DNA from: Leishmania mexicana MHOM/GT/2001/U1103
Taxonomy: Eukaryota; Euglenozoa; Kinetoplastea; Trypanosomatida; Trypanosomatidae
Reading direction: 5' to 3'
NCBI RefSeq assembly: GCF_000234665.1
Contig: NC_018312.1
Location: 987,791-1,051,790, forward strand
DNA: 64,000 nt
Positions 20,870 through 30,679 of this stretch are shown here, piece after piece (positions within the stretch are counted from its first letter, which is position 1; every line of letters begins with the position of its first letter). A model generated the notes under the pieces. That model had not been told where the DNA came from, did not search any database, and saw only the letters and a list, made by a program, of their open reading frames with translations. The translations under genes were made by a program, and so were the position numbers.

Positions 20870-21740
20870 AGCGGGCAGGTGATGAGCAGTGGCAACATGG
20901 CATGCAGATGGTGTACCGCCTCCTGCTGAGCTAGCGCTGTGGTACCCTCATCCGTTGCTTGTGCGTGCGATGAGGGCGTCCGTCCCGGTGCCGTGCCCGG
21001 TATACTACACGTGATTTGCGGCTTGCTCTGGGGGGGGCGAAGCACACCACATTTCACGCTATGGTTGTGCACGCAATAATGGGATTGTGCATACCTCGCC
21101 ACGCGCCGCGTGGGCTTCACGCCTGTCGGGTGTCTATGGCTGCCTTCACGCCTTACGCTCTCTCAGGGGGATAAACCTTCAGTTCTCTATGCGTAGGCCC
21201 ATGTCTCTCCGTGGGCCCCTTCCGCTGGACACACCCTGTCCTGTCGCGGCGTATGCGGGCAGGTCTTCTAGACATGGTCCCCCTTCCCCGATGCAGAAAA
21301 TGTGTGCACTGGCTGTCTTGCACAGCTGGCATGGTGTATCACATCCACGCAAGGCATTCATCGGTGAACAGAGAACCAGTGATGGACTGGAAAGGCGCAA
21401 AGAGATCCACACCAATCAGCCTCCAAAGTGCATGCACTGCGAACTGCTTGGCATCTCCTGGATCTCCGACCGGGCCTGCTGATGCGGTATAGCTGCCGGG
21501 AGCATGACGAGAACACCGCGAGTTGCATCATCGGGTCCTCCAGACTCGAATGTGATGAGTCTCCATATTATGGGATGCCACCGCTTGAGGTGACGGTGGG
21601 CCAAGCATGGCACACGGGCAGGATGTGCAAGGTCTCAGCGGGCTCTAGCATGTGCCTAGACCACTTCCTGGTACCCCGCTCATCAGGCACCCAACGCCGC
21701 TGCCCTTGAGCGCAGGACCCTGGGCCGTGACTCGCTTTAT
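20870..21740. mobile_element. Possible degenerate SIDER-like retroposon remnant
   Basis: This stretch has the base composition and short-word flavour of SIDER elements. Its right end (GCTGCCCTTGAGCGCAGG, then CCCTGGGCCG near 21700-21730) loosely resembles the right end of the three clear SIDER2 copies (GCTGCTCTGCACTGCGC, then GGGCCCTGGGGCAGG). Similarity by eye is weak and boundaries are guesses. Confidence 0.25.
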
Positions 21741-22621
21741 ATCAGGTCATGCCGTTCACCCGAGTCTCCGTCCGGTGCCGATCGCGCAGCGCATATCCGA
21801 AGAAGGGACGAGGAAGGTCTGAAAAGGCTGCTTCGAAGGATACCTCAATCCCAGGGCAGACGGCTTGTCCTAGACAACGAGAGTTTGACCGAGGTGCAGC
21901 AGAGGTAGGCGGGCTGTGGCTATGTATGCACATGTCTGCCAACTGGTTCGCGATCGACTGGGCGCGTTAACCAAAGAGGTCTCTGTAGGACTTCTACATT
22001 CATGTAAAACGAGAAGAAGACGCAGTGGAAGGCGCGGAGGAACACCGCCGGGTCGACGGAGCAGGGGTGTGTGTGGGTGGCGCGAGTCCACCCCTTCTCT
22101 CTCCGCATAGGCAGACACGCTGCCCATTTTTTATCTCTGTCATTCCTTCGTCTGTCTTCCGTGGCCGTTGCTAGCGCATTCGCCGCCGCCTCAGAAAGGG
22201 ATGCGCCTGACGTGGGAGGGGAGGGGGGGGGGCTCGGGCCTGCGTCTCCTTGAGTCGCGACGCAGCCAAATATACGAAAAAAATCGAATGGACATTCTTT
22301 CCTGTTTTGGCGTCTTCTACAGATGTGTCCCCCGACCTCGCTCTCGCTGGCATTCCACCTGGCTCGCATAGGGGTCTCTTTACTCTTATCGTGTGGCGTG
22401 CCTGTGCGCCTCTGTCCCGCTCCCTCCTCATAGCGGCACGTGAGGAATGCAACTGCCGCATTCGTTCATCCACGGTGACGCTCCATCTCGCCCGGAAACG
22501 TCGTTATCTCCTCTTTTTCTCACCTTCTAATGGTCTGTCAGCCTCGAACCGCTAGCTGCTTCTTGTGCTGCTGCCGAAGTAGTGACACGCGGAGGCGGTG
22601 GCTGAACCTCACATCGGTCAA

Positions 22622-22643
22622 GCTGATTTTTTTTTTTGCACAG
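22622..22643 (+). promoter_or_regulatory. Spliced-leader acceptor site for the PPR gene
   Basis: An 11-base T run is followed by GCACAG with AG at 22642-22643. This is a textbook polypyrimidine tract and acceptor. The next AUG is at 22712, the chosen start. Confidence 0.75.
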
Positions 22644-22711
22644 CTTCACACGGAGTGCGGAGAGTCGGAGAACCACCACCCCTTGCGTGTGCTGTGCTTT
22701 CCCACCGAACA

Positions 22712-24406
22712 ATGCAACTCAGCCAAAATGTGGCGCGGGCTACGGTGCCCTCGTATTACCACATCCGCACCAATCTTCCGCAGCGCAAGCCACAGAATCA
22801 ATGGGAGGGCGTATACTACTACAGCGGCATCACGAAGCGCCAACAGCACGTCGTGCTGCTGCAGCGCAAGCGTGAACGAGAAATGTACCTGCGCCAGTAC
22901 AACCGGCATGTCGCCTTCCTCCGTCGACAGTACGCGGCACATCATGAGAAGCCGCTTGCCTCGTTACCGGAGCGGCTGACGTTGGCCACTAAGCTGGCGA
23001 GCTTCGGCATGCACAACGAAGCAGCCACATTTGTGGACGCAATGCATCATGGCAAGGAGCTACGCGCCATGGACTACGTCCACCTGATCAGCTCCCTGCG
23101 AGCCAGTGATCTTGGCACCTGCATCCTGCACAGCGAAGCGGCCTGTGACCCTGCCTTGACCTTTAAGCTGCTTGGTGACAACGCAGGCACGGAGCGGGCA
23201 ACCGAAGCGTACCGGTGGTATGACATGGCCATGTCGGCCCTAGGGCATGGGTGCGCCAGCCTTCGACCTGAGTCGACCCCTGCCGCGTCTCAGCTGACAA
23301 ACGCGCTCATGCGCACCCTCATGACGTGCGGCTACACGCATGTGAAGGCCATTCCCGACGCCGTATATGATCGTATGGGTGCCCGTGGCATTAGCCCGAC
23401 GGCATCCACCTACGATCACGTCATCTTGGCGCTGGCGCTGACAGGAAACATCGCAGAGGCCGAAGACGTCTTTCGCTTTGTGCGCCACCGTCACGCAGAG
23501 CACGTCACCATTCATGGCTACAACGCTCTGCTGCTCGGCAATCGCGAGGCAAAGCTCTTTGACCGCTGTGATGGCTTGTGGCAGGAACTCGTTGACTGCC
23601 GCTGGCCGCGCGCGAACCCACTGACAGCGGAGCTGTACCTCCGCAGCGTGGTGGACCACTCCTACACCCCTACCTCCGAGGGCTTGCAGCGGTTCGGCAG
23701 CGTTCATGTGGTGGAAAAGAAGAAGGTGCCAATCGTACTGACGCAGATGGACGAGCTCGGCATCCCGCGCACGCACCTCTCCGGCCCGCTGCGTGACGAG
23801 GTGGAGGATGCGCTGCGCAAGTTCTCCATATACCGGAACCGCTTCTATGAATGGGGTCGAGCGGTGAAGCAGTTCGACTTCATCGAGTTCCGCCGCCGCC
23901 ACGGGTGGATGTACGACCTTCATCTCATGAAGAACACAACCAAGATGCTGCCGCCCATCCGTGACCCGTCGCAGCCGGACAGCACGATGGCCAGCGCCGC
24001 CATGGTGGAGCTGCCCGCCTTCTTCACGGAGCGCCACCCGTGGGAGCGCAACGCGCTGGAGTCGGTGCTTTCAGTGACAAAGGAGCGTGAGCGCATGGAC
24101 GACGTGCGGGCTGGCGACATCTATTACGATGACACCAAGAGCATCCACGAGCGCAGCAGCACGTGGATGAACGAGGTGCCGGAGACGCGGTATGACCAGC
24201 TGTACGGAATCAACCACCCGGATGTGTCGAAGATCGGTATCCGCGCGCATCTGGAGGTGGAGTACACAAATCGGAAGGAGGTAATGGAGAAGGACGCGGC
24301 ACTTGTGCGGAAGTCGATCCGTCGTGGCCGCCGTCTGCGCCACCGGGTCGAGGTGTCGAGAACGCACCGAAACGAAGGCTCCCTCACAGCGAAGGAGGGC
24401 AAGTAG
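22712..24406 (+). CDS. PPR-repeat protein, probably mitochondrial, 564 aa
   Basis: The central part contains helical pairs of pentatricopeptide type. The clearest is around TASTYDHVILALALTGNIAEAEDVF, where a Y/T-x-x-(V/L)-I-x-x-L-x-x-x-G-x-x-x-x-A pattern is visible, followed by a partner repeat beginning HVTIHGYNALLLG. The N terminus (MQLSQNVARATVPSYYHIRT) has basic and hydroxylated residues but no acid in the first 20, compatible with mitochondrial import. The region after residue 20 (NQWEGVYYYSG, then many Arg/Lys) and the very basic C terminus suggest RNA or ribosome binding. Trypanosomatid mitoribosomes and RNA-processing complexes contain many PPR proteins, so a mitoribosome subunit is my best guess, not shown. 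The start follows a strong splice acceptor. Confidence 0.75.
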   Translation: MQLSQNVARATVPSYYHIRTNLPQRKPQNQWEGVYYYSGITKRQQHVVLLQRKREREMYLRQYNRHVAFLRRQYAAHHEKPLASLPERLTLATKLASFGMHNEAATFVDAMHHGKELRAMDYVHLISSLRASDLGTCILHSEAACDPALTFKLLGDNAGTERATEAYRWYDMAMSALGHGCASLRPESTPAASQLTNALMRTLMTCGYTHVKAIPDAVYDRMGARGISPTASTYDHVILALALTGNIAEAEDVFRFVRHRHAEHVTIHGYNALLLGNREAKLFDRCDGLWQELVDCRWPRANPLTAELYLRSVVDHSYTPTSEGLQRFGSVHVVEKKKVPIVLTQMDELGIPRTHLSGPLRDEVEDALRKFSIYRNRFYEWGRAVKQFDFIEFRRRHGWMYDLHLMKNTTKMLPPIRDPSQPDSTMASAAMVELPAFFTERHPWERNALESVLSVTKERERMDDVRAGDIYYDDTKSIHERSSTWMNEVPETRYDQLYGINHPDVSKIGIRAHLEVEYTNRKEVMEKDAALVRKSIRRGRRLRHRVEVSRTHRNEGSLTAKEGK

Positions 24407-25567
24407 GTCGCTGCTGTGCGCTTGTGCGCATGTCTGTATCTGTGAGCTGCACTGGCTTGACGGTGAGTCGCTAGGGAGCAGCTGTAGCAGGTTTTGGGGG
24501 GCGTCAATACGTGATGGTGGTGGTGGTGGCCGCGAGGGGGTGGGGGCAGCAGTGAGTTTGTGGGGAAACAGGCGCGCTGTCGCGTTACTCATGCCGTGCC
24601 CTCGCCCTTCCTCTCTCCTTTTGTGGTTCTCGCGGATGTACGCGCGGTGGCATGTGGGTGGTGTGCGGGTGCTGACGCGGCGGTTGTTGTCCCGCGAAGA
24701 CACGCTACTGTTTACACAGGATACTCAAGAATGAACAGAAACGTAGAAGAGGAGATCACGGTGGTTGCGGGTTGGTGTGTGGGTGTGCGTGGTAGAAGCC
24801 TTTGTCGCATGCTTGCCAGCTGTCGGATAGCGGTGCGATAGTTGAGAGCGGCGCAGAGTAACCAGAGGGAGAGATGCGGTGTTGGGGGGGGTGGCGGGGG
24901 GCCTAGTGAAGCGCACGCAAAACGGAATGGGATGGGGGAGTGGTCGCCACCTGCATCGGTGCAGCATCGGCGCCTTATCGACACTCCTGTTGGTGCGTGT
25001 CTGTGATCTCGTTGCTGCGAAGGGTCTCTGCGCAACGACCGACATTGCACCCACATGCCTTGGCACACGCTCGCACACACTCATGACCCTATCTCTCTCT
25101 GTCGCTTCTTCCTTTTGCCCTTTTTTTCTCCTCCGTCTGCTGTTTGTGCCCTACTGCATGTCTGTGCTGTCTTTCCTTTGCTTTTTGGTGACCCGCCGTC
25201 TGGGTTCAACGTGCGCGTGTGCATGGGTGTGCATAACAACCACCCTGCACTGCCACGCTGCCATGTTTGCTTCCACTCTCTCTCCCCCTCTCACATGTGC
25301 CGCCTGCAACGTCATGCTGCAGGGGAGAACACCAACGGGCGCGCACAAGCAAGGAAAGTGCACAAGGGAAGCTTGCACCCGAAGTGAAAGCAAAGTGCTT
25401 GCAGTACATTCCGCCGCGTTACCGAGACGCGCCTCTTCAGTGCTGGTGAACAAACGAGGGTAAGCCAAGGTCTACTCACAGGCACGCGCGCGCAAGCAGG
25501 AGGAAGACACCCGCGCGCCCCGCACGCACTTTGGTTGGAGAGCCGAGAGAAAGAAAGTAAGGTGAGC
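24407..25567. other. Intergenic region, about 1.2 kb
   Basis: No supported gene. It holds GGT-rich and G-rich stretches near 24500-24545 and 24880-24900, then T/C-rich stretches (25085-25190, 25275-25300) that may serve splicing of the next gene. Confidence 0.65.
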
Positions 25568-26782
25568 ATGGGCCGCAACAAACCGCGATCGAAGGCGGTG
25601 GATGTTACGAAGAGTCTCCTGCAGCCAACTAGTATCACTGACCACATTGCCGTCCAGATAGCGGCAAACAACGTCATTCAGGTGGCTGAAGATGACCTCA
25701 GCCCCACGCAGGGAAGCGAGGCAGCCTTTGCTCTTCGGCGTGAGGGCAAGCTGGATGCCTCCATGAAGCTGTGCCTCAACTGGCGCCAGGGCAACTGCCA
25801 CAACCATGCCGCGTGTTCCTTTGCCCACGTCATTCCGTACTTCGCCGTGAGCAGCGACGGCAGTGGTACCCCGGGAACACCGGGTAAGCCGGCCGGCTTC
25901 AACGCCGACGGTGGCGGGGGCTTCACCTACAGCAGCGCCGCTGCGGGCAGCGAGGCAGGCGGGCGCGGCGGTAACGCTGGCTCCAGCTCGTTGTGGCCGC
26001 CGAGAGTGTCATCACCTTTGTACCCCGCCACAACCTTGGGCCAGCGTGGAGAGGAAGACAAGACTCTGCCAGCAGCGGCATCAGCGCAATTTTCTGCTGC
26101 CGCCGCCGCTTCTGTGAAACCGGAGATGGCGGAGTCGACTGATACGACAGAGGTGGGGTTAATGACGCCGTCGTCGAACGCTTCGGCACCACCGCTGACG
26201 TTAGTGTCAGCTGATGGGCTGCGCTCCATCCTTGTGTCGCTTACCGCCGCCTTGACGAACAAGGCGGCCTTGAGCGCTATTAGTGACCCCGCCGAACCCA
26301 CTGATGCGGATGACGACGTCGACTTCACTCAACCGCACGCTGCGTGGCTTCGAGAGATTGCTGAGCGCGCGGAAGATGGGGAAAGGGCGACGTTGACCGA
26401 TGTTGCCTACTCTTGGCAACAGCCCCTGAAAGCGTCGATGGCGGAGTTCGTTGAGGTAGCCGGCAAGAGTCTACTAGGTGAGCCCCTGTGGCAGGGCTGT
26501 AGTGCTGTGGACCTCTACCACTCACTCGCCGACCGCGCCACTGCGGCTGCTGCAACCTCTGTGCGTCGGTGCCGGGAGGCCGCACAGTCGCAGGCACAGG
26601 AGGAGGCAGCTGGCCACGTCGCGGCTGCCGACCCTCGTGCGTTCTCCACCGCACCGACGACGGCTGATGCCGGCGCTGTTGGTGCTAGGACAGCGCCTCT
26701 CACCCTTGTAGACTTGCTGTTGGATGAGGTGGGGAGTGCGGATGCGGAAGACGACAGCGCACCGGCACTGCCCCTCTTCTAA
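25568..26782 (+). CDS. CCCH zinc-finger protein, 404 aa
   Basis: A single CCCH finger lies at residues 69-87 (CLNWRQGNC, then HNHAACSFAH), spacing C-x7-C-x5-C-x3-H, a form that binds RNA in many eukaryotic proteins. In trypanosomatids such proteins are major post-transcriptional regulators, which is the likely role. The N terminus is basic (MGRNKPRSKAVDVTK). The stretch after the finger is Gly/Ala/Ser-rich and disordered. A more helical part spans about 210-320 (LRSILVSLTAALTNKAAL, then DVAYSWQQPLKASMAEFVEVAGKSL). The acidic, Leu-containing C terminus (LVDLLLDEVGSADAEDD) could be a docking segment. The frame continues 11 codons upstream only from a TTG, so 25568 is the first ATG. Confidence 0.8.
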   Translation: MGRNKPRSKAVDVTKSLLQPTSITDHIAVQIAANNVIQVAEDDLSPTQGSEAAFALRREGKLDASMKLCLNWRQGNCHNHAACSFAHVIPYFAVSSDGSGTPGTPGKPAGFNADGGGGFTYSSAAAGSEAGGRGGNAGSSSLWPPRVSSPLYPATTLGQRGEEDKTLPAAASAQFSAAAAASVKPEMAESTDTTEVGLMTPSSNASAPPLTLVSADGLRSILVSLTAALTNKAALSAISDPAEPTDADDDVDFTQPHAAWLREIAERAEDGERATLTDVAYSWQQPLKASMAEFVEVAGKSLLGEPLWQGCSAVDLYHSLADRATAAAATSVRRCREAAQSQAQEEAAGHVAAADPRAFSTAPTTADAGAVGARTAPLTLVDLLLDEVGSADAEDDSAPALPLF

Positions 26783-27815
26783 CATCTCGTGCGGGGGTTC
26801 TCCAACAAAGACGGACGTGGTGCATGAGGAAGAAGAAGAAACGGAAAGAATAAGGTAACTCACGCAGAGGCACCCTTGTGGTGTCCTCGCATGACGTGCG
26901 CGCACACAACACGGGGAACTGTGATTTAGGTGCTGCGCAAGTGTCTGTGTCGGTGTGCCTGTTACATGCCCTCCGCCTGTGCGGATGCCGGTCGTGATGA
27001 GGTGCGCTGACGCGTCGGACGCTGAGTGGGAGGGGACCGTAGTCGCTACTTTTCGGACCGATGTCAAGACCGAGCTCCTCGGGCCTTGGGTGCAGTGACG
27101 GAGTAGCGACGGCGTCGACTGCGGTCGGACGATTTCCGAGTGCGCGTCCGCGTGGTGTTTTGATGATGTCAGTGCGCGTTTGCTTGTAAGCTGGAGGTGG
27201 CCGTAGGAGCTTCGCAGTCGGCATAGTACGCGGAACAGTCTAACTTGTCACGTCGGATATTGCAGTGCACGGTCTCTGTCTCTCCATCTGCTGCCACCCT
27301 CCCTCGATGGAGGCGTGGCACTCTCTCTCCCTCTGACTTTCTCGTGCTCTTTGACGCTGCTTAGAGGCCAGCTGCCCTTTGCCTATCTGGATGCTTCTCG
27401 AGCAGGATGTGGGCGCGTGTCGAAGAGGGTCGGGTGTGGGGGGGGGAGCAGGAGTACGCGCACGCGCGCACGGCGGTATGGGATGTGAGTGCATGATGAT
27501 GTGCAGGCACTCAACATCACGCCGACGCCTGCCTGTATGTGTGGACATACTGTTCAGCTCACTACCGGTCTGCATGGTGTTGCTGACCCCTGCTCTGCTG
27601 CATGCACACGCTGTCTTTCTACCTCATCTCCCCCACCGCCCCTTCCTTCTCCTTGCGAGCAGTGCACCACACCAACTCTGATATTTGCTGGTTTGTGGAG
27701 TCCGCGGAGGACAGCGAGCGACAGTCCATCAGCTATTCCCTGCGCACCGTACAATCCTTCACCACCATACTCAGATACACGCGTACACCGAGAGACGACA
27801 GTGGCGTCACAGGCG
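26783..27815. other. Intergenic region, about 1 kb
   Basis: No supported gene. Frames on the minus strand through 26700-27224 are shadows. The right part (27600-27660) carries the pyrimidine tract used by the next gene. Confidence 0.65.
27616..27659 (+). promoter_or_regulatory. Candidate spliced-leader acceptor for the gene at 27816
   Basis: A C/T-rich tract (about 27616-27654) is followed by GCGAG with AG at 27658-27659. No ATG lies between this AG and 27816, which supports that start codon. Confidence 0.6.
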
Positions 27816-29546
27816 ATGCTGTCGCTTCTCATCGATGAATGCGGCGCCGACGCGTCGGAACTCCCGCAGCTGGTGCGACTGAATGAGCTGATTCGCGCGG
27901 AGGAAGAAGGGACTGGCGGCGGTTCCATAGCGGCGCACACCCCAGTCGCGACTCCGGGACCACCCTCTCCACCTCTGGCCTCTCCGACCCTCGCACCCGC
28001 CGAGGTCATCCGCACTGAGAAGCAAGCAGCGGGGTCCGACACCCTGTCCGTGCCGACATCCGCCAAGGACAACACAGTGCTCGGTTTTCTGCTACACCAC
28101 TGCGCCGGCCTGGAAGAGCAGGCGCAGTGCACGGCGCTAAAGCAGCTACATGGATTGCTTCTCGCGGAGACGCGCGAGGAAGGCGCTGACGAGTCCGCCA
28201 ATGGGAACTTTTCCCCGCTCAGGGCCAAGCCACCAACAGCGGCACCCGCTTATGCTGCCAACGCTGTTGCGGCTGACGCAACCAAGCCATCACACAAACA
28301 CGACCATCCGACGCTCTCAGACGTCAGTGCTATGCATCAGAACTGGATGGGCGCTACCACCGCCGTACCTTCGCCGGCACTGCCGGGGACAGCACCTCCG
28401 CCTCCGCTGAGCATCCCGGTGCCAATTTTGCCAGGTGCTGGCGAATGGAAGGGGACCACTTACTTCCGTGCGGAGACGGCTGCTTCGCTCCAACCGTCGA
28501 CCCAGCCCATGCTGAGACACGCGGTATCTGCAGCTTCCGCCATCGGTGCTGCTTCCGTGAGGGTTGACGGGAATGCGATGAGTGACGGGGCCGATGCATT
28601 GCGGCCCCACCCGCCCCTTCAGCCCTCGGCAAGAAAGGGGCTGCCGCCGAGCGACGACGACAAGCAGGCCGAAAACAAGCAGACGGCAGCCACCGTTTTG
28701 TTTCCTTCCCACGCTTCCCCCACCGAAGAGACATGTGCCGCACAGGCAGCCGACGAGGCGCCTGCTGCAGGTGAAGACGGGCGCGCCGAATTGAAGGCTA
28801 CTACCTCCCTGCGACCGCGCCATACTCCGCACATGCCCTCCTATGCTGGCCGCATGCCGTGCCCGGTCAACGAGGCGCTTGCCGCGCGCAACAGTGCAAC
28901 TGCTCGGCTGCTCGCAGGAGGTGGAATGGCCCGTGCGGCATCTGAAACGCCGCCGGCGTCGCGCCCCATGTCTGAGTTTGCGAAGCGCTTCGTGGCGGGG
29001 CTCTACGAAAGGGGGGGCACACCGTGCGTTGAGGCACTGTCGTCGCCCATACCCCAGCAGCACCAGCACCACACGCAGCATCCAACTCAGATGCTCGCCG
29101 CCGGGAGCGGCGTGGGAGCCGTCTGTGGTCGTCGTGCCTCGTCGGAGAGATCACTTCTTCGAGCGCCTTTGGCGGACATGTGGCGGTCACGGCAGACAGT
29201 CGACGCTTGTCGCGTCCCGCCGGCACAGGAACGAGTACCTCTGCTTGCACGGAAGGTGGCGACACGGCCAATGCTCCGTGCACCCACGCCGCTTCAGCAT
29301 GACCGCCAGCATAGAGGAACTGGCTCGGAGCCGCTGCGCCCTCATCGCGCTCTCCCATACCACCCGGCGGCCGGGTCGCCTACGGTGCTGCCTTGTGCCC
29401 GCCCTTTGCGCCGACACTCCTCCTTTTCACACAGCGCTGAGGGCAGCTGTGGCACAGCTGCTGTCGATTCTCTCTCAGACCTGATTGTAGTTGGCGTGCG
29501 CATCCATCTGCCCTTTCTCGTTCCTAAGCGCCCGCGCCACGCCTGA
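27816..29546 (+). CDS. Hypothetical low-complexity protein with an N-terminal duplicated helical motif, 576 aa
   Basis: I do not recognise a family. Residues 2-32 (LSLLIDECGADASELPQL, then VRLNELIRAEEEG) and about 88-123 (VLGFLLHHCAGLEEQAQC, then TALKQLHGLLLAETREEG) look like two diverged copies of one helical unit. Both have a Leu-rich start, an acidic/Cys middle and a Leu-x-x-L-Leu ending in acidic residues. The remainder is rich in Ala, Pro, Ser, His and Arg and is probably disordered; the last 15 residues turn hydrophobic then basic. The stop codon TGA (29544-29546) lies in the loop of a perfect-looking hairpin (see separate entry). The start is the first AUG after the acceptor near 27659. 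Confidence 0.75.
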   Translation: MLSLLIDECGADASELPQLVRLNELIRAEEEGTGGGSIAAHTPVATPGPPSPPLASPTLAPAEVIRTEKQAAGSDTLSVPTSAKDNTVLGFLLHHCAGLEEQAQCTALKQLHGLLLAETREEGADESANGNFSPLRAKPPTAAPAYAANAVAADATKPSHKHDHPTLSDVSAMHQNWMGATTAVPSPALPGTAPPPPLSIPVPILPGAGEWKGTTYFRAETAASLQPSTQPMLRHAVSAASAIGAASVRVDGNAMSDGADALRPHPPLQPSARKGLPPSDDDKQAENKQTAATVLFPSHASPTEETCAAQAADEAPAAGEDGRAELKATTSLRPRHTPHMPSYAGRMPCPVNEALAARNSATARLLAGGGMARAASETPPASRPMSEFAKRFVAGLYERGGTPCVEALSSPIPQQHQHHTQHPTQMLAAGSGVGAVCGRRASSERSLLRAPLADMWRSRQTVDACRVPPAQERVPLLARKVATRPMLRAPTPLQHDRQHRGTGSEPLRPHRALPYHPAAGSPTVLPCARPLRRHSSFSHSAEGSCGTAAVDSLSDLIVVGVRIHLPFLVPKRPRHA

Positions 29547-29557
29547 AGGCGTGGTGC
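29534..29557 (+). promoter_or_regulatory. Hairpin with the stop codon in its loop
   Basis: GCGCCACGCC (29534-29543) pairs with GGCGTGGTGC (29548-29557) over ten base pairs with a single G-U wobble, closing a four-base loop TGAA. The loop holds the TGA stop of the 576-aa gene. It could influence termination or mRNA stability, or be chance. Confidence 0.5.
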
Positions 29558-30178
29558 TTATTGCAGAACAAGGGGAGGAAGGAAGGGAATGGGACAGCCA
29601 GCAGAGCCCTACGACGCCGGTGCCGCCTATTTTTTTTCCGCCCTCCTCTCCGTACACCGCCCCCGCTGCACTGTGTAGCGGTTTGTTCCCTCTCTCTTGC
29701 TTGCGTGCTCGTGCATTAGATGGGCCGTCTCGCGTGCATTGCGAGGCGCCACTGCAACACCCGCTAAAGAAGACGAAGCGGCATCAACAACAACAAAATG
29801 ACGCGGGCTCGGTTCCCCGGTCAGAGCACTCGGCGTGCAGTCGCCTTTGGCGTGTGTGGAGAACCGTGCGCACAATACACGGAGGAAAAAGGGGGGCATG
29901 GTGTGAATCCTCCATCGCTCTGTGCTGGGGTAGGGGCTCAGCTGCTACACACACACACACGCACCTCCCTCCACCGTCTCTCTCTCTTACCGCACCGCGC
30001 CTGACTTTGCCCTTCTTCTCTTTTTTATTATCATTGTTGACTGTTCTTGTGTGTGCCGCTGTGGTGAGAATGCCGCGCACACAGACATCGGGTAACGTGA
30101 ACAGGCCGTGTACCACCGCAGGATACATACGCACATCGACACACACACACACACACACACACAGTCACAAGCATACAG
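29547..30178. other. Intergenic region upstream of RPB4
   Basis: Pyrimidine-rich stretches (29670-29700, 30005-30035) and CA runs (29948-29962, 30140-30163). An ATG at 30070 opens a frame that overlaps the RPB4 start out of frame; it would matter only if the mRNA 5' end lies upstream of it. Confidence 0.6.
30140..30163. repeat. CA microsatellite
   Basis: CA run ending 15 bases before the RPB4 start codon, so it would be in or next to the 5' UTR. Confidence 0.95.
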
Positions 30179-30679
30179 ATGGAGGAGAGCTACGTCGAGG
30201 GCAACCTCGGCCCCGTCTTCAACAACGCGGAGCCACTGTCCCTTCCTATTGTAGCGCGTATTCTTCACGAGAAGCGCATCGGCGCCGAGGAGACAGACAA
30301 GATCAAAGGCGTGTTAATTCAGTCCTGCTGTGAGGCGGTCGATATCCTACAGGAGGACTGCGCGCCGGAGAGCATGGTGAACAGCCTGCACGTGAAACGG
30401 CTGCGACTGCGCGCCGGTGGCGGCGGCGTTGCCAACGCGCACTTGACGGGGCTCCAGATCGACGAGAACGGCTACGCAGTGCTGCCGCTTGAGGGCACTG
30501 CACAGTCCGCCGCTGCCCCATCATCTGGGTCTCGCACAGAGCGCATGAAGCCCTTCGAGATTATTGCTCTCACGACGCTTCGACCGACCACGACGAGGGA
30601 GGCGGTGGAGTTGATCCCATCGTTGTACCGCTTCGAGGATGCGGAGCTGGACGACATACTAGGCTTGTTGTCTTACTAA
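30179..30679 (+). CDS. RPB4: RNA polymerase II subunit RPB4, 166 aa
   Basis: RPB4 pairs with RPB7 to form the stalk of RNA polymerase II in the nucleus. The C-terminal 40 residues carry the family signature: FEIIALTTLRPTTTREAVEL, then IPSLYRFEDAELDDILGLLS. This aligns with the human form ([21 protein letters not shown], then FEDEELQQILDDI). The N-terminal part (EPLSLPIVARILHEKR) fits the family's short helix before the variable linker, and residues 75-125 are a Gly/Ala/Ser linker. The length is close to other RPB4 proteins (about 140-220). The start at 30179 is directly preceded by a CAG. It lies just upstream of the SF3b4 gene. Confidence 0.85.
   Translation: MEESYVEGNLGPVFNNAEPLSLPIVARILHEKRIGAEETDKIKGVLIQSCCEAVDILQEDCAPESMVNSLHVKRLRLRAGGGGVANAHLTGLQIDENGYAVLPLEGTAQSAAAPSSGSRTERMKPFEIIALTTLRPTTTREAVELIPSLYRFEDAELDDILGLLSY

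Larger units (their letters stand above)
17731..22711. other. Five-kilobase gene-free, apparently decayed region
   Basis: No intact gene on either strand. Between about 18080 and 19750, and again from 20870 to 21740, the DNA lacks the CT/CA/TG-rich character of normal intergenic DNA here. It reads more like former coding or repeat sequence with frequent stops and frame changes. The rest holds AT-rich runs (about 17795-17850), pyrimidine stretches and a CA microsatellite. Degenerate ingi/L1Tc-related elements (DIREs) are known in Leishmania and would fit, but I could not find a convincing reverse transcriptase or RNase H motif. Confidence 0.5.

Noticed and set aside
23240..24037. 265-codon open frame on the minus strand within the PPR gene
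   Set aside because: Antisense shadow of a GC-rich coding region.
29491..30333. 280-codon open frame overlapping the end of one gene and the start of RPB4
   Set aside because: Translation of spacer with a Thr-His run from the CA repeat; the RPB4 frame has the real protein family match.
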